From Sphaerisporangium perillae (lineage in GTDB: Bacteria; Actinomycetota; Actinomycetes; Streptosporangiales; Streptosporangiaceae): a stretch of DNA of 64,000 nucleotides. Position numbers and translations under genes: made by a program. This document shows positions 1 to 7,659 of the stretch, piece by piece. The notes beneath the pieces are model-generated. The model had not been told where the DNA came from. It saw only the letters and a program-made list of their open reading frames with translations, and ran no database searches. Each line of letters opens with the position of its first letter. Position 1 is the stretch's first letter. The stretch covers positions 1-64,000 of the forward strand of contig NZ_JALLPO010000028.1 in NCBI RefSeq assembly GCF_023276435.1. Direction: 5' to 3'.

Positions 1-332
1 CATCCATCACCCAAAACCCCGCTCTGCACCAGCCGCAGCACCGTGCCACCCTGACCACGCCCCTCGACGAGGAACTCCAGCGCCATGTAGGCGCCCTCCT
101 CCCCCTCCGCACCACGGAAGGCGAACCGCCGCAGCGGCTCCCAGCCCGTCACCCTCGCCTCCACCGGAAAGTCACCGAAGAACTGCACCGCCTTGCCGCC
201 CACACGCGGCTCGACCTCGTTACGCCCCAGGAACCAGGAGGTCAACCCCGGCCCGGTCGCCACCGCCTCCCACACCCGCTCCACACTCGCCCGAAGCTCG
301 ATCTCCTTGCGCAGCTCGAACCGATGCGCCAT
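1..332 (-). CDS. SRPBCC/AHSA1-like domain protein (3' end outside window)
   Basis: The reading frame begins at the ATG at 332-330, preceded by a GAGGAG ribosome site, and stays open to the window edge. The visible ~110 residues start MAHRFELRKEIELRASVERV and contain W-x-A-V-A-T-G-P-G-L-T-S-W-F, the typical opening of START-like SRPBCC domains of the Aha1/AHSA1 group (ligand-binding helix-grip fold). Such proteins are often encoded beside ArsR regulators, but no partner is visible because the downstream side is cut off. Function beyond the fold cannot be given. Confidence 0.75.
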   Translation of the reverse strand, partial: MAHRFELRKEIELRASVERVWEAVATGPGLTSWFLGRNEVEPRVGGKAVQFFGDFPVEARVTGWEPLRRFAFRGAEGEEGAYMALEFLVEGRGQGGTVLRLVQSGVLGDG

Positions 333-410
333 CTCACAACTCCTCGATCGTGGTATCCGATGTCATGGGCCTCGGCCGGTCTCGCCGACCGTTCCTCCGG
401 CCATGGCTCT

Positions 411-439
411 ACGTTCTCACCGAACACTTTTATTGTCAA
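411..439 (-). promoter_or_regulatory. candidate promoter of the SRPBCC gene
   Basis: On the minus strand a perfect TTGACA (439-434) is followed after 17 bases by GAACGT (416-411), about 80 bases before the SRPBCC start. The surrounding AT-rich stretch (CAATAGTC upstream of TTGACAATAAAAG) stands out in this GC-rich region. The -35 match is good; the -10 is weak. Confidence 0.4.
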
Positions 440-574
440 GACTATTGGAGTTGTCGGATCGCGGGCATGCGTCATGGCCGGGCCCCTGATGCGGAGGACC
501 GGCCATGAACGTGCTTCATCCCTGTTCGGCGGGGGTGCCGGGCGGCCGGCCGCCGGCGTGGCGGCCGGCTGGGG

Positions 575-1570
575 TCACGCCGACTCGCGCACGACCAGCT
601 CGGTGGGCAGGACCACCGGTTCGGCCTCGCCGCCTTCGAGCAGGCGGAGCAGCAGCCGCACCATGGCCGCCGCCTGCTCGCGGAAGGGATGGCGGACCGT
701 CGTCAGCGGCGGCTCGGTGTAGCGGGCGGCCTCGATGTCGTCGAACCCCACCACCGCCACGTCGTCGGGCACCCTGCGGCCCGCCTGCCGCAGCGCCTGG
801 AGGGCCCCGATCGCCATCAGGTCGTTGGCGACGAAGACGGCGTCCAGCCCGGGATCGTCCTCCAGGAGCTGGCGCATCGCGATCGCACCGGACTCCCGGG
901 TGAAGTCGCCGATCGCGACGATCGAGCGACGGTCCGAGCCGTGCAGGACCGCGCGGTACCCGGCCAGCCGGTCCTGGCCACCGATCATGTCCGGCGGCCC
1001 CGCGATCGTGGCGATGCGCCGCCGCCCCCGCTCCAGCAGATGGCGCACGGCCATCTCCGCGCCGCCCACGTTGTCGTTGTCGACGTAGGGCAGGTTGACG
1101 TTGACGGCGGGCCGGCCGTAGGACACCGCCGGCACGCGCATGCGCATGATCGCGGCCGGCAGCGGGTCGGCGCCGTGCATCGAGATCAGCATGACCCCGT
1201 CGACGTGCCCGCCCGTCAGGTAGCGCTCCACCCGGGCGTGGCTGGTCGGGGTGCCGGCGAGCATCAGCAGCACCTGCTTGTCGGCGGTCTCCAGCTCCGC
1301 GCTCGCCGACCGGATGACGGTGGAGAACATCGGGTCGTCGGAGAACACCCTGGTGGGCGGCTCCGACACCACCAGGGCGATCGAGTCGGTCCGCTGGGTG
1401 ACCAGGCTGCGCGCCGCGAGGTTCGGGACGTACCCCATCTCCTCGATCGCGCGCATCACCGCGTCACGCAGTTCCGCGGTGACCGTCGATCCCCCGTTGA
1501 CCACCCGGGAGACCGTGGCGCGGGAGACCCCCGCCCGTGCCGCCACGGCCTCGAGAGTTGGTCGTCTCAT
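575..1570 (-). CDS. LacI-family transcriptional regulator (tandem copy A)
   Basis: 331 residues. An N-terminal HTH (MRRPTLEAVAARAGVSRATV, then SRVVNG) is followed by a periplasmic-binding-protein-like sugar-sensor domain ending in a typical FDDIEAARYTEPPLTTVRHP segment. It is the last gene of an apparent six-gene operon (SBP, two permeases, GH1, LacI B, LacI A), 23 bases after LacI B. The HTH and much of the sensor are nearly identical to LacI B, so the pair arose by tandem duplication. By analogy with CebR/BglR-type regulators it probably represses glucoside uptake and responds to an oligosaccharide; the ligand is inferred from context only. Confidence 0.9.
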   Translation of the reverse strand: MRRPTLEAVAARAGVSRATVSRVVNGGSTVTAELRDAVMRAIEEMGYVPNLAARSLVTQRTDSIALVVSEPPTRVFSDDPMFSTVIRSASAELETADKQVLLMLAGTPTSHARVERYLTGGHVDGVMLISMHGADPLPAAIMRMRVPAVSYGRPAVNVNLPYVDNDNVGGAEMAVRHLLERGRRRIATIAGPPDMIGGQDRLAGYRAVLHGSDRRSIVAIGDFTRESGAIAMRQLLEDDPGLDAVFVANDLMAIGALQALRQAGRRVPDDVAVVGFDDIEAARYTEPPLTTVRHPFREQAAAMVRLLLRLLEGGEAEPVVLPTELVVRESA

Positions 1571-1593
1571 TCCAGTGACCTCCACGATGATGT

Positions 1594-2583
1594 TTACGCC
1601 GACTCCCTGATCACCAGCTCGTTGGGCAAGATGACCGGATCGCCGGATGCGCCGTCGAACAGGCTCAGCAACAGTGTGGTGGCCGCCGCCGCCTGATCCC
1701 CCATAGGACTGCGAACGGTCGTCAGGGTGGGCGCGGTGTACAGGGCCGCCTCGATGTCGTCGAACCCCACCACCGCCACGTCGTCGGGCACTCGGCGGCC
1801 CGCCTCGCGCAGCGCGCGCAGGGCGCCGATGGCCATGAGGTCGTTGGCGGCGAACACGGCGTCCAAAGCGGGGTCGTCCTCCAGAAGCTGCCGCATGCCC
1901 TCGACGCCGGAGGCGCGGGTGAAGTCTCCGAGGGCGACGATCGAGCGGCGCCCGTGGTCGCTCACGGTCTCGCGGTAGCCGGCCAGCCGGTCCTGCGAGC
2001 AGTTCATGTCCAGCGGTCCGGTGATCGTCGCGACCCGCCGCCGCCCCTGTGCCAGCAGGTGCCGCACGGCCAGCGCGGCGCCGCCCACGTTGTCGTTCTC
2101 CACGTACGGTACCCCCGCGGCGGACCTGCCGAAGGACACCGTGGGGACGCCCATCCGCGCCAGCGCCCCCGGAAGCGGGTCGGGGCCGTGCATCGACACG
2201 AGCATGACGCCCGCCACATGCCCGGCCGCCACGAACTGCTCCGCCCGCACCCGGCTCTCGGGCGACCCCGCCAGCATGAGCGTGACCTGCTTGCCCGCCG
2301 CCTCCAGCGTGCGGCTCACCGTGCGGACCACCGTGGAGAACATGGGGTCGTCCGAGACCAGACCACGCGGCGGATCGGACACGATCACCGCCACCGCGTC
2401 GGTGCGCTGGGTCGCGAGGCTCCTGGCCGCGCCGTTCGGCACGTACCCGAGCTCCCGCACGGCCCTGATCACCAGGTTCCGGATCTCCGGCGTGACCGAC
2501 GCCTCCCCGTTGACCACCCGGGACACGCTCGACTTCGACACCCCCGCCCGGGCGGCCACCGCCTCCAAGGTGGGTCGTCTCAT
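1594..2583 (-). CDS. LacI-family transcriptional regulator (tandem copy B)
   Basis: 329 residues. The HTH (AGVSKSSVSRVVNG, residues about 5-30) is followed by a LacI sensor domain. The ATG overlaps the TGA of the GH1 gene in an ATGA arrangement, so it is translationally coupled to the glucosidase. It shares the same opening (MRRPTLEAVAARAGVS) and long near-identical stretches with copy A. The recognition-helix region differs (KSSVSRV versus RATVSRV), as do the ligand-pocket loops, so the two may share operators but sense different sugars. It is a candidate regulator of the GAGAGCGCTCTC palindromes in this window. Confidence 0.9.
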   Translation of the reverse strand: MRRPTLEAVAARAGVSKSSVSRVVNGEASVTPEIRNLVIRAVRELGYVPNGAARSLATQRTDAVAVIVSDPPRGLVSDDPMFSTVVRTVSRTLEAAGKQVTLMLAGSPESRVRAEQFVAAGHVAGVMLVSMHGPDPLPGALARMGVPTVSFGRSAAGVPYVENDNVGGAALAVRHLLAQGRRRVATITGPLDMNCSQDRLAGYRETVSDHGRRSIVALGDFTRASGVEGMRQLLEDDPALDAVFAANDLMAIGALRALREAGRRVPDDVAVVGFDDIEAALYTAPTLTTVRSPMGDQAAAATTLLLSLFDGASGDPVILPNELVIRESA

Positions 2584-4022
2584 GCCAGTCCATTCTCCTC
2601 GATGACGCCGCGATACCACATCGCGGAGTCCTTGAGGAGCCGCCGCTGGGTGGCGAAGTCGACGTGGACGATACCGAATCTGCGGTGGTAGCCCTCGGCC
2701 CATTCGAAATTGTCCAGCAGCGACCAGACGAGGTAGCCGCGCAGGTCGGCGCCCCCCTCGACGGCCGCGTGCGCCGCCCGCAGGTGGGATTCGAGGTAGG
2801 CGGTGCGGTCGGCGTCGTGCACCCGTCCCCCCGGCTCGGCCTCGGTCACGACGTCCTCGAAGGCCGCGCCGTTCTCGGTCACCATCAGGCCCACCTCGGG
2901 GTAGTCCTGGGACAGCCGCAGGAGCAGGCGCGACAGCCCGGCCGGGACGATCGGCCAGCCCATGGCGGTCTTCGGAACCTCCAGCCTGGGGAAGGCGATG
3001 CCTTCGCTGCCGGGCCACGCCGAGTCGGCGGGCTCTCCGGGGCTCGACCGCACGACGCAGGGGTTGTAGTAGTTGACGCCGATGAGGTCGGTCGGCTGGT
3101 TGATGGCCCGCAGGTCGTCGTCGTGTATGTGGCCGAGGCCGGCGTGCCGCTCCACGATCTCCAGCACCTCGGCAGGGTACTCCCCGCGCAGGACCGGGTC
3201 GAGTATCTGCCGGTTGAGCAGGCAGTCCACGCGGTGCACGGCCTCGGCGTCGGCCTGCGACACCTCGGCGGCGGGGTCTTGCACCTGCTCGGGGGTCATC
3301 ACGGGCGAGGAGTTGATGACCAGCATGATCTCCTGCGCGCCGGCCGCGCGCAGCGCCTGCGTGGCGAGCCCGTGGGCGAGGACGAAGTGGTGCGACGCCA
3401 GCAGCGCCGACCGCGCGTCGGTGCGGCCGGGCGCGTGCACGCCGGAGCCGTACCCGAGGAAGGCCTGGACCCACGGCTCGTTCAGCGTCGTCCAGTTGCG
3501 CACGCGGTCGCCCAGCCGGCCGTGCACGACCTCGGCGTACTCGGCCAGCCGGTAGGCGGTGTCCCTTGAGGTCCAGCCGCCACGGTCCTCGAGCGTCTGG
3601 GGCAGGTCCCAGTGGTACAGGGTCACGTACGGCGTGATGCCGGCGTCGCCCAGCTCGTCCACGAGCCGGTCGTAGAAGTCCAGGCCCCTGGTGTTGACCG
3701 GCCCGCTGCCGTCCGGCTGCACGCGCGGCCAGGAGATGGAGAACCGGTAGGCGCCGAGGCCGAGGCCGGCCATGAGCCGGACGTCCTCGGCGTAGCGGTG
3801 GTAGTGGTCGCAGGCCACGTCGCCGGTGTGCCCGGAGGCCACCTTGCCGGGCGTGCGGGAGAAGGTGTCCCAGACCGAAGGGCCGCGGCCGCCGTCCCTG
3901 ACCGCCCCCTCGATCTGGTACGACGCCGTCGCGGCGCCCCAGATGAAGCCTTCAGGGAAGACCGCCCGCCCCTCCGTCAGATATGAAGGCAGGGTCCCCC
4001 GAGTGGTGACGGTCATGGTCAT
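2580..4022 (-). CDS. family GH1 beta-glucosidase, cytoplasmic
   Basis: 480 residues, usual GH1 length, no signal peptide. The acid/base motif TLNEP and nucleophile motif VTENG are both present, with the N-terminal FIWGAATASYQIEGA and C-terminal SLLDNFEWAEGY signatures. It should cleave imported short beta-glucosides to glucose inside the cell. The start at 4022 overlaps the TGA of the upstream permease (ATGA); a second ATG six bases later (4016) has an AAGGGA at good spacing and is an equally likely start. It lies in an operon with a sugar ABC importer and two LacI regulators, which ties it to oligosaccharide uptake. Confidence 0.93.
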   Translation of the reverse strand: MTMTVTTRGTLPSYLTEGRAVFPEGFIWGAATASYQIEGAVRDGGRGPSVWDTFSRTPGKVASGHTGDVACDHYHRYAEDVRLMAGLGLGAYRFSISWPRVQPDGSGPVNTRGLDFYDRLVDELGDAGITPYVTLYHWDLPQTLEDRGGWTSRDTAYRLAEYAEVVHGRLGDRVRNWTTLNEPWVQAFLGYGSGVHAPGRTDARSALLASHHFVLAHGLATQALRAAGAQEIMLVINSSPVMTPEQVQDPAAEVSQADAEAVHRVDCLLNRQILDPVLRGEYPAEVLEIVERHAGLGHIHDDDLRAINQPTDLIGVNYYNPCVVRSSPGEPADSAWPGSEGIAFPRLEVPKTAMGWPIVPAGLSRLLLRLSQDYPEVGLMVTENGAAFEDVVTEAEPGGRVHDADRTAYLESHLRAAHAAVEGGADLRGYLVWSLLDNFEWAEGYHRRFGIVHVDFATQRRLLKDSAMWYRGVIEENGLA

Positions 4023-4846
4023 CCCTTCACTGCTCCTTGCATGATTCCTCCGATGACCTGCTTGCCGAGCAGGGCGAACACGATGACCAGCGGCAGCGTG
4101 CCGAGCGCGGTGCCGGTCAGGCTGAGCGCGTAGTCGCTGACGTAGCCGGCGGCCAGCGTGGACAGCGCCACCTGCACGGTCGGGTTCTCCGGGGTCAGGA
4201 CGACCAGCGGCCAGAAGTAGTCGTTCCATGCGGACATGAACGTCAGCATGCCGAGCACGGCCGCCGCCGGGCGCGCCACCGGGATCACCACGTGCCAGAA
4301 CAGTCCCCAGGTGCTGCAGCCGTCGACCCGGCCCGCCTCCAGCAGCTCGGTCGGCAGCGCCCGCGACAGGTACTGCGTCATGAAGAAGACGCCGAAGGCG
4401 TTGGTGAGCGCGGGCACGATCAGCGCGTACATGCTTCCGGTCCACTCGAGCTTCACCATCAGCAGGTACAGCGGGATGATGCCGAGCTGCGTCGGCACCA
4501 TCATGGTCGCCACGGTGAGCAGCAGCAGGGCCTTGCTCCCGCGGAAGCGCAGCTTGGCGAAGGCGAACCCGGCCAGGGTGGAGAAGAGCATCACCGAGAT
4601 GGCGATCGAGCCGGCGACCAGCACGGAGTTCAGCAGAGCCAGGGCGAACGGCACGGTGTCGAAGACGCGGGTGATGTTGGCGACCAGGTTGCCGCCGGGC
4701 AGCAGCGGGGGCGGCACCTCGGCCAGCGCGGAGTTGTCGCGGGAGGCCACCACGACGCTGTAGTAGAGCGGGAGCGCCGAGAAGAACGCCACCGCCATGA
4801 GGGTGAGGTAGGTGAGGGTGCGGGCCGTGCCCGCCGTGCGCGGCAT
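4019..4846 (-). CDS. sugar ABC transporter permease (MalG/GanQ type)
   Basis: 275 residues with about six membrane segments and a cytoplasmic EAA-like loop (ELLEAGRVDGCSTWGLFWHV) that docks on the ATPase. It ends GGIMQGAVKG, the usual MalG-type C-terminus. The ATG shares one base with the TGA of the upstream permease (TGATG), and its own stop overlaps the GH1 start, so translation of four genes is coupled. No ATPase is encoded nearby. As in other actinomycete CUT1 systems, a shared MsiK-type ATPase elsewhere probably energises it; that is inference. Confidence 0.92.
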   Translation of the reverse strand: MPRTAGTARTLTYLTLMAVAFFSALPLYYSVVVASRDNSALAEVPPPLLPGGNLVANITRVFDTVPFALALLNSVLVAGSIAISVMLFSTLAGFAFAKLRFRGSKALLLLTVATMMVPTQLGIIPLYLLMVKLEWTGSMYALIVPALTNAFGVFFMTQYLSRALPTELLEAGRVDGCSTWGLFWHVVIPVARPAAAVLGMLTFMSAWNDYFWPLVVLTPENPTVQVALSTLAAGYVSDYALSLTGTALGTLPLVIVFALLGKQVIGGIMQGAVKG

Positions 4847-5820
4847 CACGTCAGGTTCCCTCTCGTCCGGCGGGTCAGCAGGTAGTTGACGGCCGCGATG
4901 ACGACGATGAAGAGGAACATCATCCAGGACACGGCCGAGGCGTAGCCGAAGTCGAGCTTGACGAAGTTCTCGTAGATGAACAGCGACAGCGTCTGGTACT
5001 GCCGGTCGGGGCCGCCTGTGGGGCTGTAGGTGCCGAACAGCAGCGGCTCGGCGAGGATCTGCATGGCGCCGATCGTGGAGGTGATGACCACGAAGATGAT
5101 GGTCGGCCGGATCACCGGCACGGTGATCTTGCGGAGCTGGGTCATGCCGCCGGCTCCGTCGATGGTGGCGGCCTCGTACAGCTCGCGCGGCACGGCCTGC
5201 ATCGCGGCCAGGAAGATGAGCGCGTTGTAGCCCGTCCACCGCCACATGATCATGACGGAGATGGCGACGTGGGAGGTGGCGGTGCCGGCGTTCCAGTCGA
5301 TGACGCCGACGCCGAACCACGACAGCACCCAGTTGATCAGCCCGTAGTCGCGGCCGAAGAGCTGGCTGAAGATGACGACGACGGCGACCACGCTGGTCAC
5401 GTTCGGCAGCAGCAGCGTGACGCGGAACAGCGTCTGCGTCCGCAGCGGGCGGTTCAGCAGGTGGGCCAGCCAGATGGCCAGCAGCAACTGCGGCACGGTG
5501 GAGAGCACGCCGATGGACAGCGTGTTGAAGGTGGCGTTCCAGAAGTAGTCGTCGCCGAGCAGCGTGACGAAGTTGTCCAGGCCGACGAACTCGTGGACGT
5601 CCGACAGCAGGGTCCACTCGTGCAGGCTGACCCAGGCGGTGTACGCGAGCGGGAACAGCCCGAACGCGCAGAACAGCAGGAAGAACGGCGCGACGTAGGC
5701 GTACGGGGAGACCTTGACGTCCAGCCGGTGGACCAGGTGACGCCGGTACGCCCGGGGACGATGCCGCACGGGCGGCAGGGATGGTGTCGCCGCCAGGTTG
5801 TCGGGGGCGCGGGTGGCCAT
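4846..5820 (-). CDS. sugar ABC transporter permease (MalF/GanP type)
   Basis: 324 residues. The hydrophilic N-terminus of about 40 residues is followed by six membrane segments and the EAA loop ELYEAATIDGAGGMTQLRKI, characteristic of CUT1 sugar permeases. A strong AAGGAG lies five bases before the ATG. It pairs with the downstream MalG-type permease to form the membrane channel for the substrate-binding lipoprotein encoded 171 bases upstream. The substrate is probably a beta-gluco-oligosaccharide, judging from the GH1 and GH16 neighbours. Confidence 0.92.
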   Translation of the reverse strand: MATRAPDNLAATPSLPPVRHRPRAYRRHLVHRLDVKVSPYAYVAPFFLLFCAFGLFPLAYTAWVSLHEWTLLSDVHEFVGLDNFVTLLGDDYFWNATFNTLSIGVLSTVPQLLLAIWLAHLLNRPLRTQTLFRVTLLLPNVTSVVAVVVIFSQLFGRDYGLINWVLSWFGVGVIDWNAGTATSHVAISVMIMWRWTGYNALIFLAAMQAVPRELYEAATIDGAGGMTQLRKITVPVIRPTIIFVVITSTIGAMQILAEPLLFGTYSPTGGPDRQYQTLSLFIYENFVKLDFGYASAVSWMMFLFIVVIAAVNYLLTRRTRGNLT

Positions 5821-5991
5821 GGCAGCTCCTTTCGGCAGGCCATCGGGCCGGCGGATCGGGCCCGGCGTCGGGGACCGGCGCGTCCCGACGGTGAGAGGGC
5901 GCGTCCCGCCGCCGGAGCGGGCACGTCTAGCATGGGATCTCGCAGGTGCGTGGCCGGCCCGCTGGTCCCGGGCCGGCCACCGCCACGCGGG

Positions 5992-7299
5992 TTACTTGAT
6001 CCTTTCGAGGTCCTTCAGGGCCTGGGCCCAGGACTCCTCCGGCGACTGTTTGCCCTGCTCGACACGCTGGAGCGCGTTGCCGAACGCCGTGAGGACGTCG
6101 CCCGCCTTCGGCCCGACGTGCTGCGGCTTGAGCGCCTTGGCCGCATCGGTGAAGATCTTGCCGGTGGGGGCGTCGCTGAAGAACTCGTTCTTGAACCCGG
6201 TGATCGTCGGGTCGTCGTAGAGAGCGGGGATCGAGGGGAGGGCGCCCGCGTCTGTGAACAGCTTGAGCTGCGCGTCCTTGTTGGTCAGCAGGTCGATCAG
6301 CTCGGCGGCCTCCTTGGGGTGCTTACCCTGCTTGGGCGCCATGAGGTGGGTGCCGCCCTGGTTGCCGCCGCCACCGCCGGGCACCGCCGCCACGTCCCAC
6401 TTGCCGGCCGTGGTCGGAGCGGCGTCCTTGATGCTGCCGGTCTTCCAGGACGGGCAGATGATGGTGGCGAACGAGCCCTTGGTCAGGCCGGTGTTCCACG
6501 GCGGGCTGAACGCGGCCAGCTTCGCCGACTCGTCGGCCAGGACCATCTGGGCTGACAGGTCGAACGCCTTCTTCACATCGGCGTTGGTGCCGGCGACGAG
6601 GTTGTTCTGCTCGTCGTAGAACCCGACGGGGGCCTGGTCGACGATGGCGCGGAAGTTCTCACCGGGGCCGTCGAACCACTTGGCCCCCGGCACCTTGGCG
6701 GCGACGAACTTCTTGCCGGCCTCCATGTAGGCCTCCCAGGTGGGCCAGAGCTTGGACACCTCCTCGCGGTCGGTGGGCAGTCCGGCCTTCTTGAACAGGT
6801 CGGTGCGGTAGCACATGGCCAGGCCGCCGACGTCGGTGCCGAGGCCGAGCAGTTTGGAGCCGTCGGGCGACAGGCCCTGCTTCCACTTCCAGTCGAGGTA
6901 GTCGCCCTGCCGCTTGCCCAGGCCGTAGTCGTTGAGGTTGTACCACTTGTCGGCGAGCGGGGTGAACGTGGCGATGTACCCCGCCTCGACGGCCTCGACG
7001 TCGGCAGCTCCCGCCCCCGTGGCCAGCTGCGTGGTGAGGTTCTTGTGGTGGTCGTTGAACTGCGCCCGGCGCTCGACGATCTCGACGTTCGGGTGCGTCT
7101 TCTTGAACTCCTCGTACAGTGGCGCGAAGTGGAAGTCGCTGAACAGTGCGACGGTCAGCTTGATCTTCTCGGCCGGCTGCGCGGCACCCGACGAGGCGCC
7201 CGCGCCGCCGTTGCCACCGCCGCTGCCGCAGGCGGTGACGGCGACGGCGAGCACCGCGGCGAGCAGAGGCGTGGCCATGCCGGGGCGAAGCTTGCCCAT
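5992..7299 (-). CDS. extracellular sugar-binding lipoprotein of ABC importer 1
   Basis: 435 residues. A signal peptide with lipobox AVTAC (Cys about residue 24) is followed by a Gly/Ala-rich spacer and a family-1 solute-binding fold (KIKLTVALFSDFHFAPLYEE onward). AGGAGGG precedes the ATG. As first gene of the operon it captures the oligosaccharide outside the cell and hands it to the two permeases. Its promoter region holds three palindromic LacI-type operators (7332-7345, 7434-7447, 7507-7518), and it is divergent from the secreted GH16 glucanase, so both are probably induced together by the same sugar. Confidence 0.92.
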   Translation of the reverse strand: MGKLRPGMATPLLAAVLAVAVTACGSGGGNGGAGASSGAAQPAEKIKLTVALFSDFHFAPLYEEFKKTHPNVEIVERRAQFNDHHKNLTTQLATGAGAADVEAVEAGYIATFTPLADKWYNLNDYGLGKRQGDYLDWKWKQGLSPDGSKLLGLGTDVGGLAMCYRTDLFKKAGLPTDREEVSKLWPTWEAYMEAGKKFVAAKVPGAKWFDGPGENFRAIVDQAPVGFYDEQNNLVAGTNADVKKAFDLSAQMVLADESAKLAAFSPPWNTGLTKGSFATIICPSWKTGSIKDAAPTTAGKWDVAAVPGGGGGNQGGTHLMAPKQGKHPKEAAELIDLLTNKDAQLKLFTDAGALPSIPALYDDPTITGFKNEFFSDAPTGKIFTDAAKALKPQHVGPKAGDVLTAFGNALQRVEQGKQSPEESWAQALKDLERIK

Positions 7300-7331
7300 A
7301 GACCCTCCTGGGGGGCTATTAATGATCTTGG

Positions 7332-7345
7332 AGGGAGCGCTCCCT
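7332..7345. promoter_or_regulatory. LacI-type operator, perfect palindrome AGGGAGCGCTCCCT
   Basis: This 14-bp perfect palindrome lies 33 bases upstream of the SBP start. Its core GGGAGCGCTCCC is the core of the TGGGAGCGCTCCCA operator bound by CebR in Streptomyces and Thermobifida. Its position suggests direct repression of the importer operon. Confidence 0.8.
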
Positions 7346-7433
7346 GAGAAGGGTCACGCGGCGTCCGCCCTCGTGTCAACGGGTTCGCGTGTAACGATCG
7401 CCGTGACCTGCACAGCGGGGCCGGGGACGTGCG

Positions 7434-7447
7434 AGGGAGCGCTCTCT
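7434..7447. promoter_or_regulatory. LacI-type operator, imperfect palindrome
   Basis: AGGGAGCGCTCTCT carries one mismatched pair. It is the second of four sites in the 360-bp divergent region between the SBP and the GH16 gene, about 102 bp from the first, which could allow looping. Confidence 0.65.
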
Positions 7448-7506
7448 GAGCCTCTTCACCATTTGCCCAGGTAATACCGCCGGAATCGTCGTCCGGAGAG
7501 CCATCA

Positions 7507-7518
7507 GAGAGCGCTCTC
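7507..7518. promoter_or_regulatory. LacI-type operator, GAGAGCGCTCTC
   Basis: A perfect 12-bp palindrome in the GH16-proximal half of the divergent promoter region. It uses the GAGAGCGCTCTC variant also found before the GH3 gene, LacI C and the second importer. Confidence 0.75.
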
Positions 7519-7618
7519 GCCTCTCGGGCAAGGGTGGGGGCCAGATGTCCGGCAGGTTTCCAGCAGGTTGATCGGGCCCTTGACAGCCCCTTACACCAGA
7601 GCGCACGCTCGGTTCTCC

Positions 7619-7630
7619 GGGAGCGCTCCC
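7619..7630. promoter_or_regulatory. LacI-type operator, GGGAGCGCTCCC
   Basis: A perfect 12-bp palindrome ending 29 bases before the GH16 start codon, so it lies in the GH16 leader or at its transcription start. It is the most direct evidence that the secreted glucanase belongs to the same regulon as the importer. Confidence 0.78.
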
Positions 7631-7659
7631 CGAACCCCCCCAGCTTCCGAGGAGACGCC

